From Candidatus Omnitrophota bacterium (lineage in GTDB: Bacteria; Omnitrophota; Omnitrophia; Omnitrophales; Aquincolibacteriaceae), in NCBI GenBank assembly GCA_903820505.1, contig CAIJHQ010000053.1, positions 1-64,000 of the forward strand: a stretch of 64,000 bases of DNA, given 5' to 3'. A program made the position numbers and the translations under genes. Under the pieces are notes generated by a model, which saw nothing but the letters and a program-made list of their open reading frames with translations, ran no database searches and was not told the origin of the DNA. Every line of letters begins with the position of its first letter. Position 1 is the stretch's first letter. Of the stretch, positions 54,601-62,560 are shown piece by piece.

Positions 54601-57600
54601 AACAAAGTTTTCATGCAGGCTTTTTTTGACAAAGACAAAACTCCCATCAAGTTCTTCTTTTCAAAGGCCGGTCTGGCCCAGCTAAGCGAGCTGATGATCC
54701 ATGTCTTGCGGTGGGGTTTGTGGATGTCGCCGATCATTTATACGTTCCTGCGCATGATGCCGAACCCGACCTGGTACAACCAGGACGGCGCGATCCGCAC
54801 GATCTTCGCGACATGGAACAGCCTCACGATGAATCCGGCCGCGTTCCAGGCCTGGAGTCTCAAGATCTTCGTGTGGATTCTGGCGATCGATATGTTCCGT
54901 ATCCTGATCTGGATGGACCACATGGGTCTGCGTGTCGCGACGCTGGTCAACCTCAGTTTTATCGGGATGGACAAACTGGACGAAAAGATCGCGCGTTTCA
55001 TCGGCCCGGCTGTCGCGCAACGCTACATCCCCGAAGGCGTCAAACGCTTCACAACGTGGGCTCCGCTGCTTATTCCGTTCTATATTCCGCGCGGCGAGCA
55101 ATGGGATTATGTCTGGAGCACATCAGAAGCCATGCAGAACGCCAATCGCGGGAAGGGATTGATCCCGGCGCTGCGGTCACTGTCGCTTCCTCAGTTCTTG
55201 ATGGGGATCGTCGCGGCCGTCATTGTCTGTACGGCGCTGGCGTTCATTATCCGCACCCTGCGTGAGCGCGGGGCGCGCCGCCGCATCAAGGTCTATGAGT
55301 TGGCGAACCGGGAATACAGGGTCACGCTCAAGGAGAACGGCGAGGTCTTCAGCGAAGCGCTCGCCAAAGAGGTCGATGTCAGCCGGCGTTCTTACGACGT
55401 TATCGATCCGTGCGGCAGGGCCCTTTTCCTTGTGGATGCGGCCGAAGCTCCCGATAGCGCGGCCCGTGCGTGGGCGGTCGCCGGGAACTTTCCGGAAGAA
55501 AAATTCCCTCTCTCGCAGGTCGAAAGAGGGGAAGATTCTCTTATCGTGACCAATACGAACCAGGGGATCCGCACCACGATCGAGATCACTTTGCCGGACC
55601 AGGACAGTACGGCCGAGATCTGGGACATCACCGTCAAGAACCTGACGGAAAAGACGCGTCAGGTGAAAGTGGTCTCTTATCTTGAATGGGTGTTGAACGG
55701 CGGATTGCATGACCGGTTCCACACGCAGTACCAGCGTCTGTATCCTGAAATGGAATATGTCAGCCAAGCGAACGCGATCATTTCGTGGCAGAAAGCCACC
55801 AAGGCGATGGGGTTGATGGCCTCCGATGTCGCTCCGGAGGGATTCCTGACGGGCCGCGTGGACTTTATCGGTCGCGCCCGGAGCCTCTGGTCACCGCGGG
55901 TTCTGGAGACACTGGATTTCCTGGAAGCAAAGGATACCAAGGCTTGTCCGACATTTGATCCGATCGGGAGCATGATGATCGCTCTGACCGTGGATCCCAA
56001 GGGGTCCAAGTCCATCCGACTCATGGTCGGATACGCGAAGAAAAAAGATCAGGCGCTGGATTTGATCCATAAATACCTGAGAGTGCAGCCGCCGTCCGCT
56101 TCGACGTTCCGGCCCAAGAAACGGGCGCTTTTGATCGGTCACGGCGAGATCCCTCCGGGAACGCCCCAGCCCTACTATGAGTATAAGGACAACGGCAACA
56201 GACTTCTGGTCCGGACGCCGTATACACCGCGTCCGTTCGACCACGGAATGTCCAACACCGTGCATTCGGTGATGGTGACCAACCGGGGACTGCATACGTC
56301 CTGCAACGGGAACTCCCAGCAGAACCGTGTGACGCCGGACTGGCCGGACACGGTCACGAAAGAGATCCCGGTGGAGGCGATCTATCTTTATGACACGGAC
56401 CATGAGGAGTGGTTTTCCCCGACGCACCATCCTCTGAACGATCCCAAAGCGAACAACGAGGTGGAATTTGGGGTGGACGGGACCGCCGTCTTCCGGATGA
56501 ACCGGGGAACATTGGCGACCGAGCTGACGGTGTTCGTGCCCACGGAGGATCCGACGGGCGTGTATCTTTTGACCGTGAAGAACAACGATGACCGCGTGCG
56601 GCGGCTGCGTGTCGCGCCTTATTTCCAGATGGCGCTGGCGTTCCAACCCGAGCGGTCGGGACCTTTGGGGACGCATTATGACAAGGCCCTGAGCGCGTTG
56701 TTCTTTGAGAACCCCCGCAACATGTTCCGCACCGGACCGGCCTTTGCTTCGATGTCGATCCCTGCGGACCGAGTGGAAACGAAACGGGGACGTTTCTTCG
56801 GGACGGGTCGCGGCATGCAGCATCCTTTTATGGTGGAAAAGGGGATGCCGGATGACACGCAATGGACCGACCAGGGACAGATCGCGGGTTTTCTCGGTAA
56901 TTTGGAGATCCCTGCGCGCGGGGAACGTACGGTCGCGATCATTCTCGGGCAGACCGAGGACCGGAAGAGAGCGGTGCAATTGGTCCAGAAGTACAAAAAC
57001 ATCGAGAACGTACGCAAGAGCCTTGAGGCGACCCGGAAGTGGTGGCTCAGCCTGATGAGCACGGTGGTGGTGAAGACCAGCGAGCCGGAATTCGACCGTT
57101 ACCAGAACTGGTTGAAATACCAAGCTCTTGCCGAGCGGGTCTGGGCGCGCCGCGGTTTTTACCAGACGAGCGGCGCGTACGGTTTCCGAGACCAGCTCCA
57201 GGATACGGTAAATCTGACATGGGTGGACCCGGCGCTTGCCCGGAAGCAGATCCTGCTTCATGCCTCCCAGCAATTCATTGAAGGTGATGTCTTTCACTGG
57301 TTCTTTACGTTGACCGACGGCCGTTCGGCGTTTTCGTGCCGGTCGCATGCCTCCGACAATCTGCTGTGGCTGGCGTGGGGGACAGTGGAATATATCCGGA
57401 TTACGAGTGATGAGACGATCCTTGATGAAATGACCAGCTATGTCGCGTCGGAGTTCCCTTTCTCCCCGCTGCCGAAGAACAAACAGGGTTGGGGAGCCTT
57501 GTATCAGCGCTCTACCCGCGCCGATACGCTCTACAAACATTGCATGCGGTCGATCGATACGGTGCTCGATAAGCGGATGGGACGGAACGGTCTGCCGCTC

Positions 57601-58488
57601 ATGGGGGTCGGGGACTGGAATGACGGTCTGGACGAGATTGGAAGCGAAGGGAAAGGCGAAAGCGTGTGGCTCGGCTTCTTCCTCTACTATATCCTGAAGG
57701 ATATGGTCGGCATTATCGAACAAAAGGAGGGCGCGGAGCGCAAAGCGCATTACATAAACAGGATGACGGACCTTGCCGCCGCTTTGGAAAAGACCTGGCG
57801 CGGCGACCGTTACTTGCGCGCTTTTCATGACGACGGCACCGAGATCGGTGTCAAGGGCAGCGGAGTTTGGGAAATTGACGCCCTGACGGCCGCGTGGGCG
57901 GTCATGACCGGGATCAACTTCGAGAGAGGGAACACCATTTTCAACACGGCCCTGAGCGTGCTCGAAAAGGGAAGCGTGATCCTGCTCGGATGGCCCGCTC
58001 TGCGCGAAGACACCAAACCTTACCTCGGAAGAAGCAGCAAGTATCCCGAGGGCGTCCGCGAGAACGGGATGTACTGCCACGGCGTGCAATGGCTCGTGAG
58101 GGCGGCGCGTATTCTGGCGGAAGAATTCGAGAAACGGGGTGACCGCGCGAAAGCGGACGAATATCGCGCCACGGCTTACCGGTTGTGGCGGGAAATTTCC
58201 CCGTTGGCGCATGTGACGCCGCAGGAGATCGAGATTTACGGAGGCCAGCCGAACAAACAGCCGGCGGACTTCTTGACCACGTTCGAGCCGGGCCGGATGA
58301 TATGGAACGGGTACACCGGCGCCGCGGGGTGGATGCTCCGCCAGGCGATGGAGGGCGTGATCGGCGCGAAATTGGTCCAGAACAAGATGATCCTGCCGCC
58401 GGACCTTGAAAAACTGCGCGGGCTTCTGAAGGTCGAAAGCGTGCAACGGGACGTGAGCAAGAGCCCGCTCAAAGCCGTTCCGGCCTAG
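51646..58488 (+). CDS. giant membrane protein with GH94 (glycoside phosphorylase) module
   Basis: 2280 residues from ATG 51646 (AAAGGA 9 bp upstream; ATG 51628 is an alternative). Order: one membrane helix (about 25-45); two homologous beta domains of about 150 residues (about 55-205 and 255-400), each with LD..G.G.TGTAKG, PQG.E.R.W.K.FPA and GW.....I.W..IG; a membrane region of about 17-20 helices (about 405-1203); two GT36-type beta-sandwich stretches (about 1215-1490 and 1560-1800); and an alpha-barrel with VGDWNDG (GDWNDG at 1989-1994), typical of GH94. GH94 includes cellobiose and chitobiose phosphorylases and the C-terminal module of cyclic beta-1,2-glucan synthase. No GT84 synthase domain is visible. 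Likely role: phosphorolysis or chain-length control of a beta-glucan at the membrane. Confidence 0.85.
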   Translation: MPLILRILRDGSLLMANVFERVATDRRRNFRFTVAVLAFLAAFFTVTAGIYAASATAVLLDGRERGTTGTGAAKGSFAATFDATVRKDILELDYTVPQGAELRAWVKNFPAAVSSSAVFSIKTGVRVSADQADQISAKLVIKGSRDAQSIPLRLKSGWSSTQETLDWAKIGDLVEVAVIVAPKGAADVKGTLGLTVDFLPPAAPKPVPTAVTAAVTKPVAKVASAAGTSVAVVPRPEKSLPSAPVSQPAPSSFGLLDAGDKGVSNTGTAKGTITFSFDEDAKKDVYDVGYSLPQGSEIRIWTKKFPAGLTAANINTVIVGFRALNPSQLSRLAVRAEIKGSTGTQAFSLGIMPGWNTFERSIRWDTIGEIQEVAFVMTPKGGRDVSGTVYIGLDFCKSDFLKKNMMAIKFASLLVLCFLLSFLEGLWRKIFGQSFGAGRSTAAAKSLSIISPAEVPLVSKLKKDLFSGFMTVLIIGTALWIYSFGCSKDAGACFNAGILVVAALGVLIAGLLKFRFTGKFLTAGEVFQNALLTGLLAVSASKMELLQAPTGWGHLVMISSFTAAVTFLLYQLFNLNSLVSSGKHLKAVTGALIVGTPYLFGGLLLLENITLLQTLAFCITGGLLAAWPAILEGLGRLFVVFLFNEVLANGIGLATKGKLLKTFKFHGYIFLVSLCVVVAPYIADLGGTAFVAGLPFIPRSLVSILLTMLSFAGLWGEIYLMTGMLLDIGRRITLSAETIFKHVTTGMRKGFFYSGILMALLYLIEVAFSSALAQKIMGAFPYVIGTLVGALVFPLVKTLIETFDGSLPFFERMRYSYRHWTLYIRGAIAGFGFATMIAQNYFAKAMPDRIVYGLIIGFFASGGVSLLRDIIYASKGQGKVQSWKLYFIDSCLGIFLGSAVAFYLDTPQVAVVVYKFKLYVTSHFPNAVYTTHPYFNALGHYTQPVLLSKWGQMDLGYCPGGVKLLFTESLDGVIKWSIATWLFAINKVFMQAFFDKDKTPIKFFFSKAGLAQLSELMIHVLRWGLWMSPIIYTFLRMMPNPTWYNQDGAIRTIFATWNSLTMNPAAFQAWSLKIFVWILAIDMFRILIWMDHMGLRVATLVNLSFIGMDKLDEKIARFIGPAVAQRYIPEGVKRFTTWAPLLIPFYIPRGEQWDYVWSTSEAMQNANRGKGLIPALRSLSLPQFLMGIVAAVIVCTALAFIIRTLRERGARRRIKVYELANREYRVTLKENGEVFSEALAKEVDVSRRSYDVIDPCGRALFLVDAAEAPDSAARAWAVAGNFPEEKFPLSQVERGEDSLIVTNTNQGIRTTIEITLPDQDSTAEIWDITVKNLTEKTRQVKVVSYLEWVLNGGLHDRFHTQYQRLYPEMEYVSQANAIISWQKATKAMGLMASDVAPEGFLTGRVDFIGRARSLWSPRVLETLDFLEAKDTKACPTFDPIGSMMIALTVDPKGSKSIRLMVGYAKKKDQALDLIHKYLRVQPPSASTFRPKKRALLIGHGEIPPGTPQPYYEYKDNGNRLLVRTPYTPRPFDHGMSNTVHSVMVTNRGLHTSCNGNSQQNRVTPDWPDTVTKEIPVEAIYLYDTDHEEWFSPTHHPLNDPKANNEVEFGVDGTAVFRMNRGTLATELTVFVPTEDPTGVYLLTVKNNDDRVRRLRVAPYFQMALAFQPERSGPLGTHYDKALSALFFENPRNMFRTGPAFASMSIPADRVETKRGRFFGTGRGMQHPFMVEKGMPDDTQWTDQGQIAGFLGNLEIPARGERTVAIILGQTEDRKRAVQLVQKYKNIENVRKSLEATRKWWLSLMSTVVVKTSEPEFDRYQNWLKYQALAERVWARRGFYQTSGAYGFRDQLQDTVNLTWVDPALARKQILLHASQQFIEGDVFHWFFTLTDGRSAFSCRSHASDNLLWLAWGTVEYIRITSDETILDEMTSYVASEFPFSPLPKNKQGWGALYQRSTRADTLYKHCMRSIDTVLDKRMGRNGLPLMGVGDWNDGLDEIGSEGKGESVWLGFFLYYILKDMVGIIEQKEGAERKAHYINRMTDLAAALEKTWRGDRYLRAFHDDGTEIGVKGSGVWEIDALTAAWAVMTGINFERGNTIFNTALSVLEKGSVILLGWPALREDTKPYLGRSSKYPEGVRENGMYCHGVQWLVRAARILAEEFEKRGDRAKADEYRATAYRLWREISPLAHVTPQEIEIYGGQPNKQPADFLTTFEPGRMIWNGYTGAAGWMLRQAMEGVIGAKLVQNKMILPPDLEKLRGLLKVESVQRDVSKSPLKAVPA

Positions 58489-58545
58489 AGCGGCGCGGCG
58501 GCCTTCGGGAAGTTCGGGACTTTGCAGATCTGTAAGGGAAGAAAG

Positions 58546-58817
58546 CGACCCCGGGCAGATTCGAACTGCCGACCCCCTGCTTAGCTTCCAGCATCAAGTT
58601 GCCTTGACCGCCCGAAATCGGGTTTGCTGGCCGGACTTTCTCTTGGGCATTTCAGCCCCGTCGTGTAAAGTCTCTACACTCCCCAATATTCCGGGTAGCT
58701 CGGTATTGCCCTCCGAAAAGGGGATCTACCGACTTAGCGACGTCCACTTCACAGGTTCGTTTTCCCGTAAAGGCTCCTACCGAAGGCAGGTGCTCTATCC
58801 AACTGAGCTACGGGGTC
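58546..58817 (-). tRNA. tRNA-Arg (anticodon TCT), split by a group I intron
   Basis: Read on the minus strand, exon 1 is 58817-58783 and exon 2 is 58584-58546. Joined, they give a perfect cloverleaf: acceptor GACCCCG/CGGGGTC, anticodon stem CCTGC/GCAGG with loop CTTCTAA (anticodon TCT), and T arm GGCAG-TTCGAAT-CTGCC. The discriminator is G and CCA is not encoded. Without the intron removed, the loop carries 198 extra bases. This tRNA reads AGA codons. Confidence 0.92.
58585..58782 (-). ncRNA. group I self-splicing intron in the anticodon loop
   Basis: 198 nt, lying between U34 and C35 of the anticodon. Exon 1 ends in U and the intron ends in G, as group I introns require. Core segments are recognisable in order on the minus strand: GGGCAATACCGAGC (P/Q region, compare the cyanobacterial tRNA-Leu intron), GTGTAGAGACTTTACAC (R/S region), and AAGAGAAAGTCC (compare the conserved AAGATATAGTCC). 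It has no room for a homing endonuclease gene. The resemblance is to the small tRNA introns of subgroup IC3. Confidence 0.88.
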
Positions 58818-58827
58818 ACAAGCATTT

Positions 58828-59190
58828 TCACCGCACAGAACATTTCCTCTCGCCGCAAAAGTATTCCTCGGCAAGAGCGCTGATCAGCCACCCCGAGGGA
58901 GGGCCGATTTCGGGACATTCTACAACAAAATCGTTTTCCACAATAACGATTATCATCGTATTCATTTCGAAATAAGGACCATGCTCGGCTCTCCACAATG
59001 CTTTTGATCCAAGGGACTTATCTTTCGGGGTCATCCGATCATGGATCCCGATAAAAAAGAATTGCCGAGCGGGTGAAAGAGAATATACAATTACGGCGGC
59101 TTCCCGTGACGGATCTCCTTCGGGCGGTGCTTTCCTCGTCGAGATTTCTGAGATACCGGGGACGATCCAATATTTAAACTTTGACGGCAC
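58828..59190 (-). CDS. possible small hypothetical protein
   Basis: A 120-codon frame starting at GTG 59190 on the minus strand, upstream of the split tRNA. The translation looks protein-like (AAVIVYSLSPARQFFFIGIHD, MIIVIVENDFVVE), without a known domain. I see no clear ribosome site and the start is uncertain. It fills an otherwise empty 430-bp gap, but may be a chance frame. Confidence 0.35.
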   Translation of the reverse strand: MPSKFKYWIVPGISEISTRKAPPEGDPSREAAVIVYSLSPARQFFFIGIHDRMTPKDKSLGSKALWRAEHGPYFEMNTMIIVIVENDFVVECPEIGPPSGWLISALAEEYFCGERKCSVR

Positions 59191-59251
59191 AAAAAGATGC
59201 TGCCCGAAGGGCGCAGGCCTCTTTTTTTACAGGTTTCCAGGGAATCACAGG

Positions 59252-60283
59252 ATGAAAAAAAAGGTCCTCGGTCTTTGTTTCGCCGTTTGCTTTTTTGCGG
59301 TAACCGTTTTCCCGCCTCATGGCGCGGAAGCGGGGACTCTTTCTTTGGCGGCGCCGTCGGCGGTCCTTTTGGACGGGACGACCCAGCAGGTCATCTATGC
59401 TAAGGACCCGGACCGGAAACGCGCCCCAGCCAGTACGACCAAGCTCCTGACCGTGATGGTCGCTCTGGACCACCTGCCGGCGAACAGGGTCGTTCAGATC
59501 CCCGCGGGGCTTGAATACGTACAGCCGTCCAAGATCGGGTTGCACAGAGGAGAACGGTTTTATGTCCGGGATCTTGTGAAGGCGGCGTTGATCAAGTCAG
59601 CCAATGATGCTGCGGAGGCCCTGGCAATCGCGGCCGCAGGTTCGAAACCCGCTTTTGCGCGTTTGATGAACAGGAAGGCCAAACAGATCGGGGCTGGAAG
59701 TTCCAACTTTGTGAACCCTTCCGGTCTGCCCGCCGCGGGGCAATATTCCACCGCGCACGATCTGGCGCGGATCATCAGGGCCGCGTCCCGCTATCCGGTG
59801 ATGGTCCGGACGCTGAAAACGCGAAGTGCCGCTATTTATTCGCTCGGCGGGCGAAAGGTCTATCTGATGAACTGCAACAAGATGTTATGGCGCACAAGCG
59901 GGGTGATCGGGAAGACGGGCTGGACCCGGAGCGCGCAGCACTGTTTCGCCGGTCGCGTCCAGTCCCGCGGCAGGGAGATCTTCGTCGGGATCATGGGCAG
60001 CGCGAGAAGGGCCTATCTGTGGTCGGACCTCAGGACGATCGAGTCCTCCGCGACCGGGAGGCGGCTTAAGCCGATCAAAGTAGCGGAGGACCTGCCGACG
60101 CGTTCTCAGACGGAGCTTATCCAGAAGGCCCTTCAAAAGGCCGGATACTTTAGGGGATCATCGACCGGGTTCTACGGAAAGCGGACGCGGCGTGCGGTCC
60201 GGAATTTCCAGCAGGCGAAAGGCCTTCCCGTGACGGGCGATGTCAGCATCGAAACGTGGAAAAAACTGAAAGCTTATTTGTGA
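59252..60283 (+). CDS. D-alanyl-D-alanine carboxypeptidase with peptidoglycan-binding domain
   Basis: 343 residues. A signal peptide (about 1-26) precedes a peptidase S11 domain with Ser61-Thr-Thr-Lys64, Ser116-Ala-Asn118 and Lys221-Thr-Gly223. A C-terminal PG-binding_1 domain (about 283-343, IQKALQKAGYFRGSSTGFYGKRTRRAVRNFQ) replaces the usual PBP5 C-terminal beta domain and amphipathic anchor. It trims pentapeptides in the wall, so it works on the product of the PBP2/RodA pair. Confidence 0.93.
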   Translation: MKKKVLGLCFAVCFFAVTVFPPHGAEAGTLSLAAPSAVLLDGTTQQVIYAKDPDRKRAPASTTKLLTVMVALDHLPANRVVQIPAGLEYVQPSKIGLHRGERFYVRDLVKAALIKSANDAAEALAIAAAGSKPAFARLMNRKAKQIGAGSSNFVNPSGLPAAGQYSTAHDLARIIRAASRYPVMVRTLKTRSAAIYSLGGRKVYLMNCNKMLWRTSGVIGKTGWTRSAQHCFAGRVQSRGREIFVGIMGSARRAYLWSDLRTIESSATGRRLKPIKVAEDLPTRSQTELIQKALQKAGYFRGSSTGFYGKRTRRAVRNFQQAKGLPVTGDVSIETWKKLKAYL

Positions 60284-60355
60284 GTCTGACACTGGTCCGG
60301 GGTGTGTGAGGGAAAGTCCGGGCCTAGGTCAAGTCGAGAGACACATGGGGGATTG

Positions 60356-62560
60356 ATGATGAATATGCGTGCGAAGGTCGATCTGAAAAGGGTCCTTAGC
60401 GTCGTTTTTTCATTTATGTTCGTTTTTCAGGCCGGTTGTTCGTGGACGACGGCGGCAAGTCCCCAAAAGGAAAGTCCCGCGCCTTCGGTATCCGCGGCCG
60501 CTCCGGAAAATAACGCCGTTTTGCAGACCCCTGCCGTGAAAGTCGTCGCGGATTTTGAATCGGACCAGCTGGTCAACAACCTTGGCGGGGGAGTCGGCGA
60601 CTGGAATATGCACCCGGAAGACATCAATAATTCTTTCACGGACATTAAGTTGGTCCGGATGCCGTCCGCTGGCGGAAGTGAGAGCCAGGTCCTGAGACTT
60701 AACTACAGCGTCGATTCCGACCAGCCGGCACAGAACGGTTTTTGGACAAAACTCATGGGGATCGACGGGAGCCAGTACGATCATCTGGCGTTTGACATCA
60801 AAGGAGATCCCGAAAAAGGGTTTACCGAGAAGTTCCGGCTCGAGGTCAAAAAATGCAAAGATACTGAATGTATCGAAAGCGTCCGGGGCTCCGCGATCAT
60901 TCCGGTGACGGGGGAGTGGCAGACCGTGATGCTTCCGTTGAATAAACTGACCGGGCTAATCGATTTCGCGGATCCGGAGTCCTGGAAAAACCCGCTGATC
61001 GGTTATTCGAATCTCGACGAGTTTATCGTTATCTTTAATGACAAATTCGTGACGAAAAAACAAGGGCTGATCTATCTCGACAATATCCGGTTCATCAAGA
61101 CGGGCACGCCGGGACCGAGCGCGGTGGACCAACCGCCGCGGTTCGGGAGCAAGACCACGATCCCTCACGGCACCGTGGAGTTCGCGAAGTTCCTCGCCGG
61201 CAGGCTTCGCGGATTTCCGAAGACCGTGGTGGTCAAAAAGGCCTTTCCCAAGGATGACCGGGAATTCCTCATGGAGATCGCGCGCGACACCTGGAAGTTC
61301 TTCGACCAGGTGATGGACGCGCAGAACCATCTGCCGCTCGATAACATTCTGCTCGGTGAAAAAGAACCGTTCGGGGAAGGGGTGTGGATCGGAGACTATA
61401 CGAACGTCACGGACGTCGGGGTCTATTTCATGGCGGTCGTGAGCGCTTATGATCTCGGGTTCATTACCAGAGAGGACGCTGTCCAGCGGATCCAGAACGC
61501 GATGACGGCTGTCGAGAAGCTCAAGTTCCACTCCAGCGGTTTTCCCTATAACTATTACGACACGACGCTTCTCGATCCGACGAGTTATTTCGTTTCCTAT
61601 GTGGACAGCGGCTGGCTGCTGCTCGGGCTTTATGTGGCGCGGAGCGCTTTTCCGGAAGAACTGACCGAACAGACGACGCGGATGATCAAACGCGGGAATT
61701 TCAATTTCTTCTACGACCCGATCGAAAAGCAGGTATTCCACGGTTTTTACGAGAATCTGGGCGTTTATTCGGACTACCACTACGGCGTTTTTTATGCCGA
61801 ACCCCGTGCGACCACCTACATGGCGATCGCGCGCGGGGATATCCCCGAGGAGCATTGGTTCGAAGGACCCGTGAGGACATTTCCGGAGAATTATAACTGG
61901 CAGGGGCAAATGCCGAAAAACCGGGTCGCGCGGAACATCCTCGGCTACAAATGTATGGGCGGTTATTACGAGTGGAAGGACCTGAAATATGTCCCGAGTT
62001 GGGGCGGGTCCGCGTTCGAGGCCCTGATGCCTACGGTCGTCCTCAAGGAAAAAGAACTCGCCCCGGAAGGGCTCGGGAAGAACAACGCCATTCACACCCA
62101 AGGCCAGATCCGATACGCTCTCGAGGAGTTGGGACAGCCCGTGTGGGGCATGAGTCCATCCTCGGTGCCGGAAGGCGGTTATACCGAGTACGGCGCGAAA
62201 CCCTTCGGGATCAAGGGCTACAAAGCGGGAGTAGTCACGCCGCACGCGAGCGTTCTGTCGCTGGAATATGCCCCGGAGCAGGTGATCGCGAACTTGCGCA
62301 AGATGCTCGAGCTCTACGAGATCTACGGCGAGTACGGTTTTTATGACAGCGTGAACGTGACGACCGGGAAAGTCGCCCGCAAGTATCTGGCGCTGGACCA
62401 GGGCATGATCTTTATCGCGCTCAACAACTACCTGAACAACGGAATCATCCGGGACCGTTTTCACGCGGATCCTGAAATGCACAAGGCCGAAAAACTTCTC
62501 TCCGAAGAGAAGTTCTTTGAAGAGGCTCCGGCCGACGCGAAAGCGTCCGCGAAACCGTGA
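60356..62560 (+). CDS. lipoprotein with carbohydrate-binding-like and glycoamylase-like domains
   Basis: 734 residues. A lipoprotein signal ends at Cys28 (FQAGC). Residues about 60-255 form a beta-sandwich of CIA30/CBM11 type (VADFESDQLVNNLGGG, YDHLAFDIKGDPE, IYLDNIRFI). Residues about 290-700 form an alpha-barrel of the Pfam glycoamylase type (ARDTWKFFDQVMD, TNVTDVGVYFMAVVSA, GFPYNYYD, YYEWKDLKYVPSWGGSAFEALMP). That family includes GH144 beta-1,2-glucanases and the middle domain of cyclic beta-1,2-glucan synthases. The nearby GH94 protein fits a shared substrate. Start chosen among three close ATGs after TGGGGGA. Confidence 0.8.
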   Translation: MMNMRAKVDLKRVLSVVFSFMFVFQAGCSWTTAASPQKESPAPSVSAAAPENNAVLQTPAVKVVADFESDQLVNNLGGGVGDWNMHPEDINNSFTDIKLVRMPSAGGSESQVLRLNYSVDSDQPAQNGFWTKLMGIDGSQYDHLAFDIKGDPEKGFTEKFRLEVKKCKDTECIESVRGSAIIPVTGEWQTVMLPLNKLTGLIDFADPESWKNPLIGYSNLDEFIVIFNDKFVTKKQGLIYLDNIRFIKTGTPGPSAVDQPPRFGSKTTIPHGTVEFAKFLAGRLRGFPKTVVVKKAFPKDDREFLMEIARDTWKFFDQVMDAQNHLPLDNILLGEKEPFGEGVWIGDYTNVTDVGVYFMAVVSAYDLGFITREDAVQRIQNAMTAVEKLKFHSSGFPYNYYDTTLLDPTSYFVSYVDSGWLLLGLYVARSAFPEELTEQTTRMIKRGNFNFFYDPIEKQVFHGFYENLGVYSDYHYGVFYAEPRATTYMAIARGDIPEEHWFEGPVRTFPENYNWQGQMPKNRVARNILGYKCMGGYYEWKDLKYVPSWGGSAFEALMPTVVLKEKELAPEGLGKNNAIHTQGQIRYALEELGQPVWGMSPSSVPEGGYTEYGAKPFGIKGYKAGVVTPHASVLSLEYAPEQVIANLRKMLELYEIYGEYGFYDSVNVTTGKVARKYLALDQGMIFIALNNYLNNGIIRDRFHADPEMHKAEKLLSEEKFFEEAPADAKASAKP

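Noticed and set aside
55891-58446. An 851-codon open frame antisense to the GH94 gene.
   Set aside because: It lies wholly opposite a gene with clear domain motifs, its translation is rich in Arg/His/Pro without any motif, and long antisense frames are common in GC-rich coding DNA.
60304-60326. A stretch resembling the GAGGAAAGTCCGGGC motif of RNase P RNA (P4 region).
   Set aside because: Only this short motif is present; there is no room for the rest of the RNA before the lipoprotein start at 60356, and no matching 3' half.
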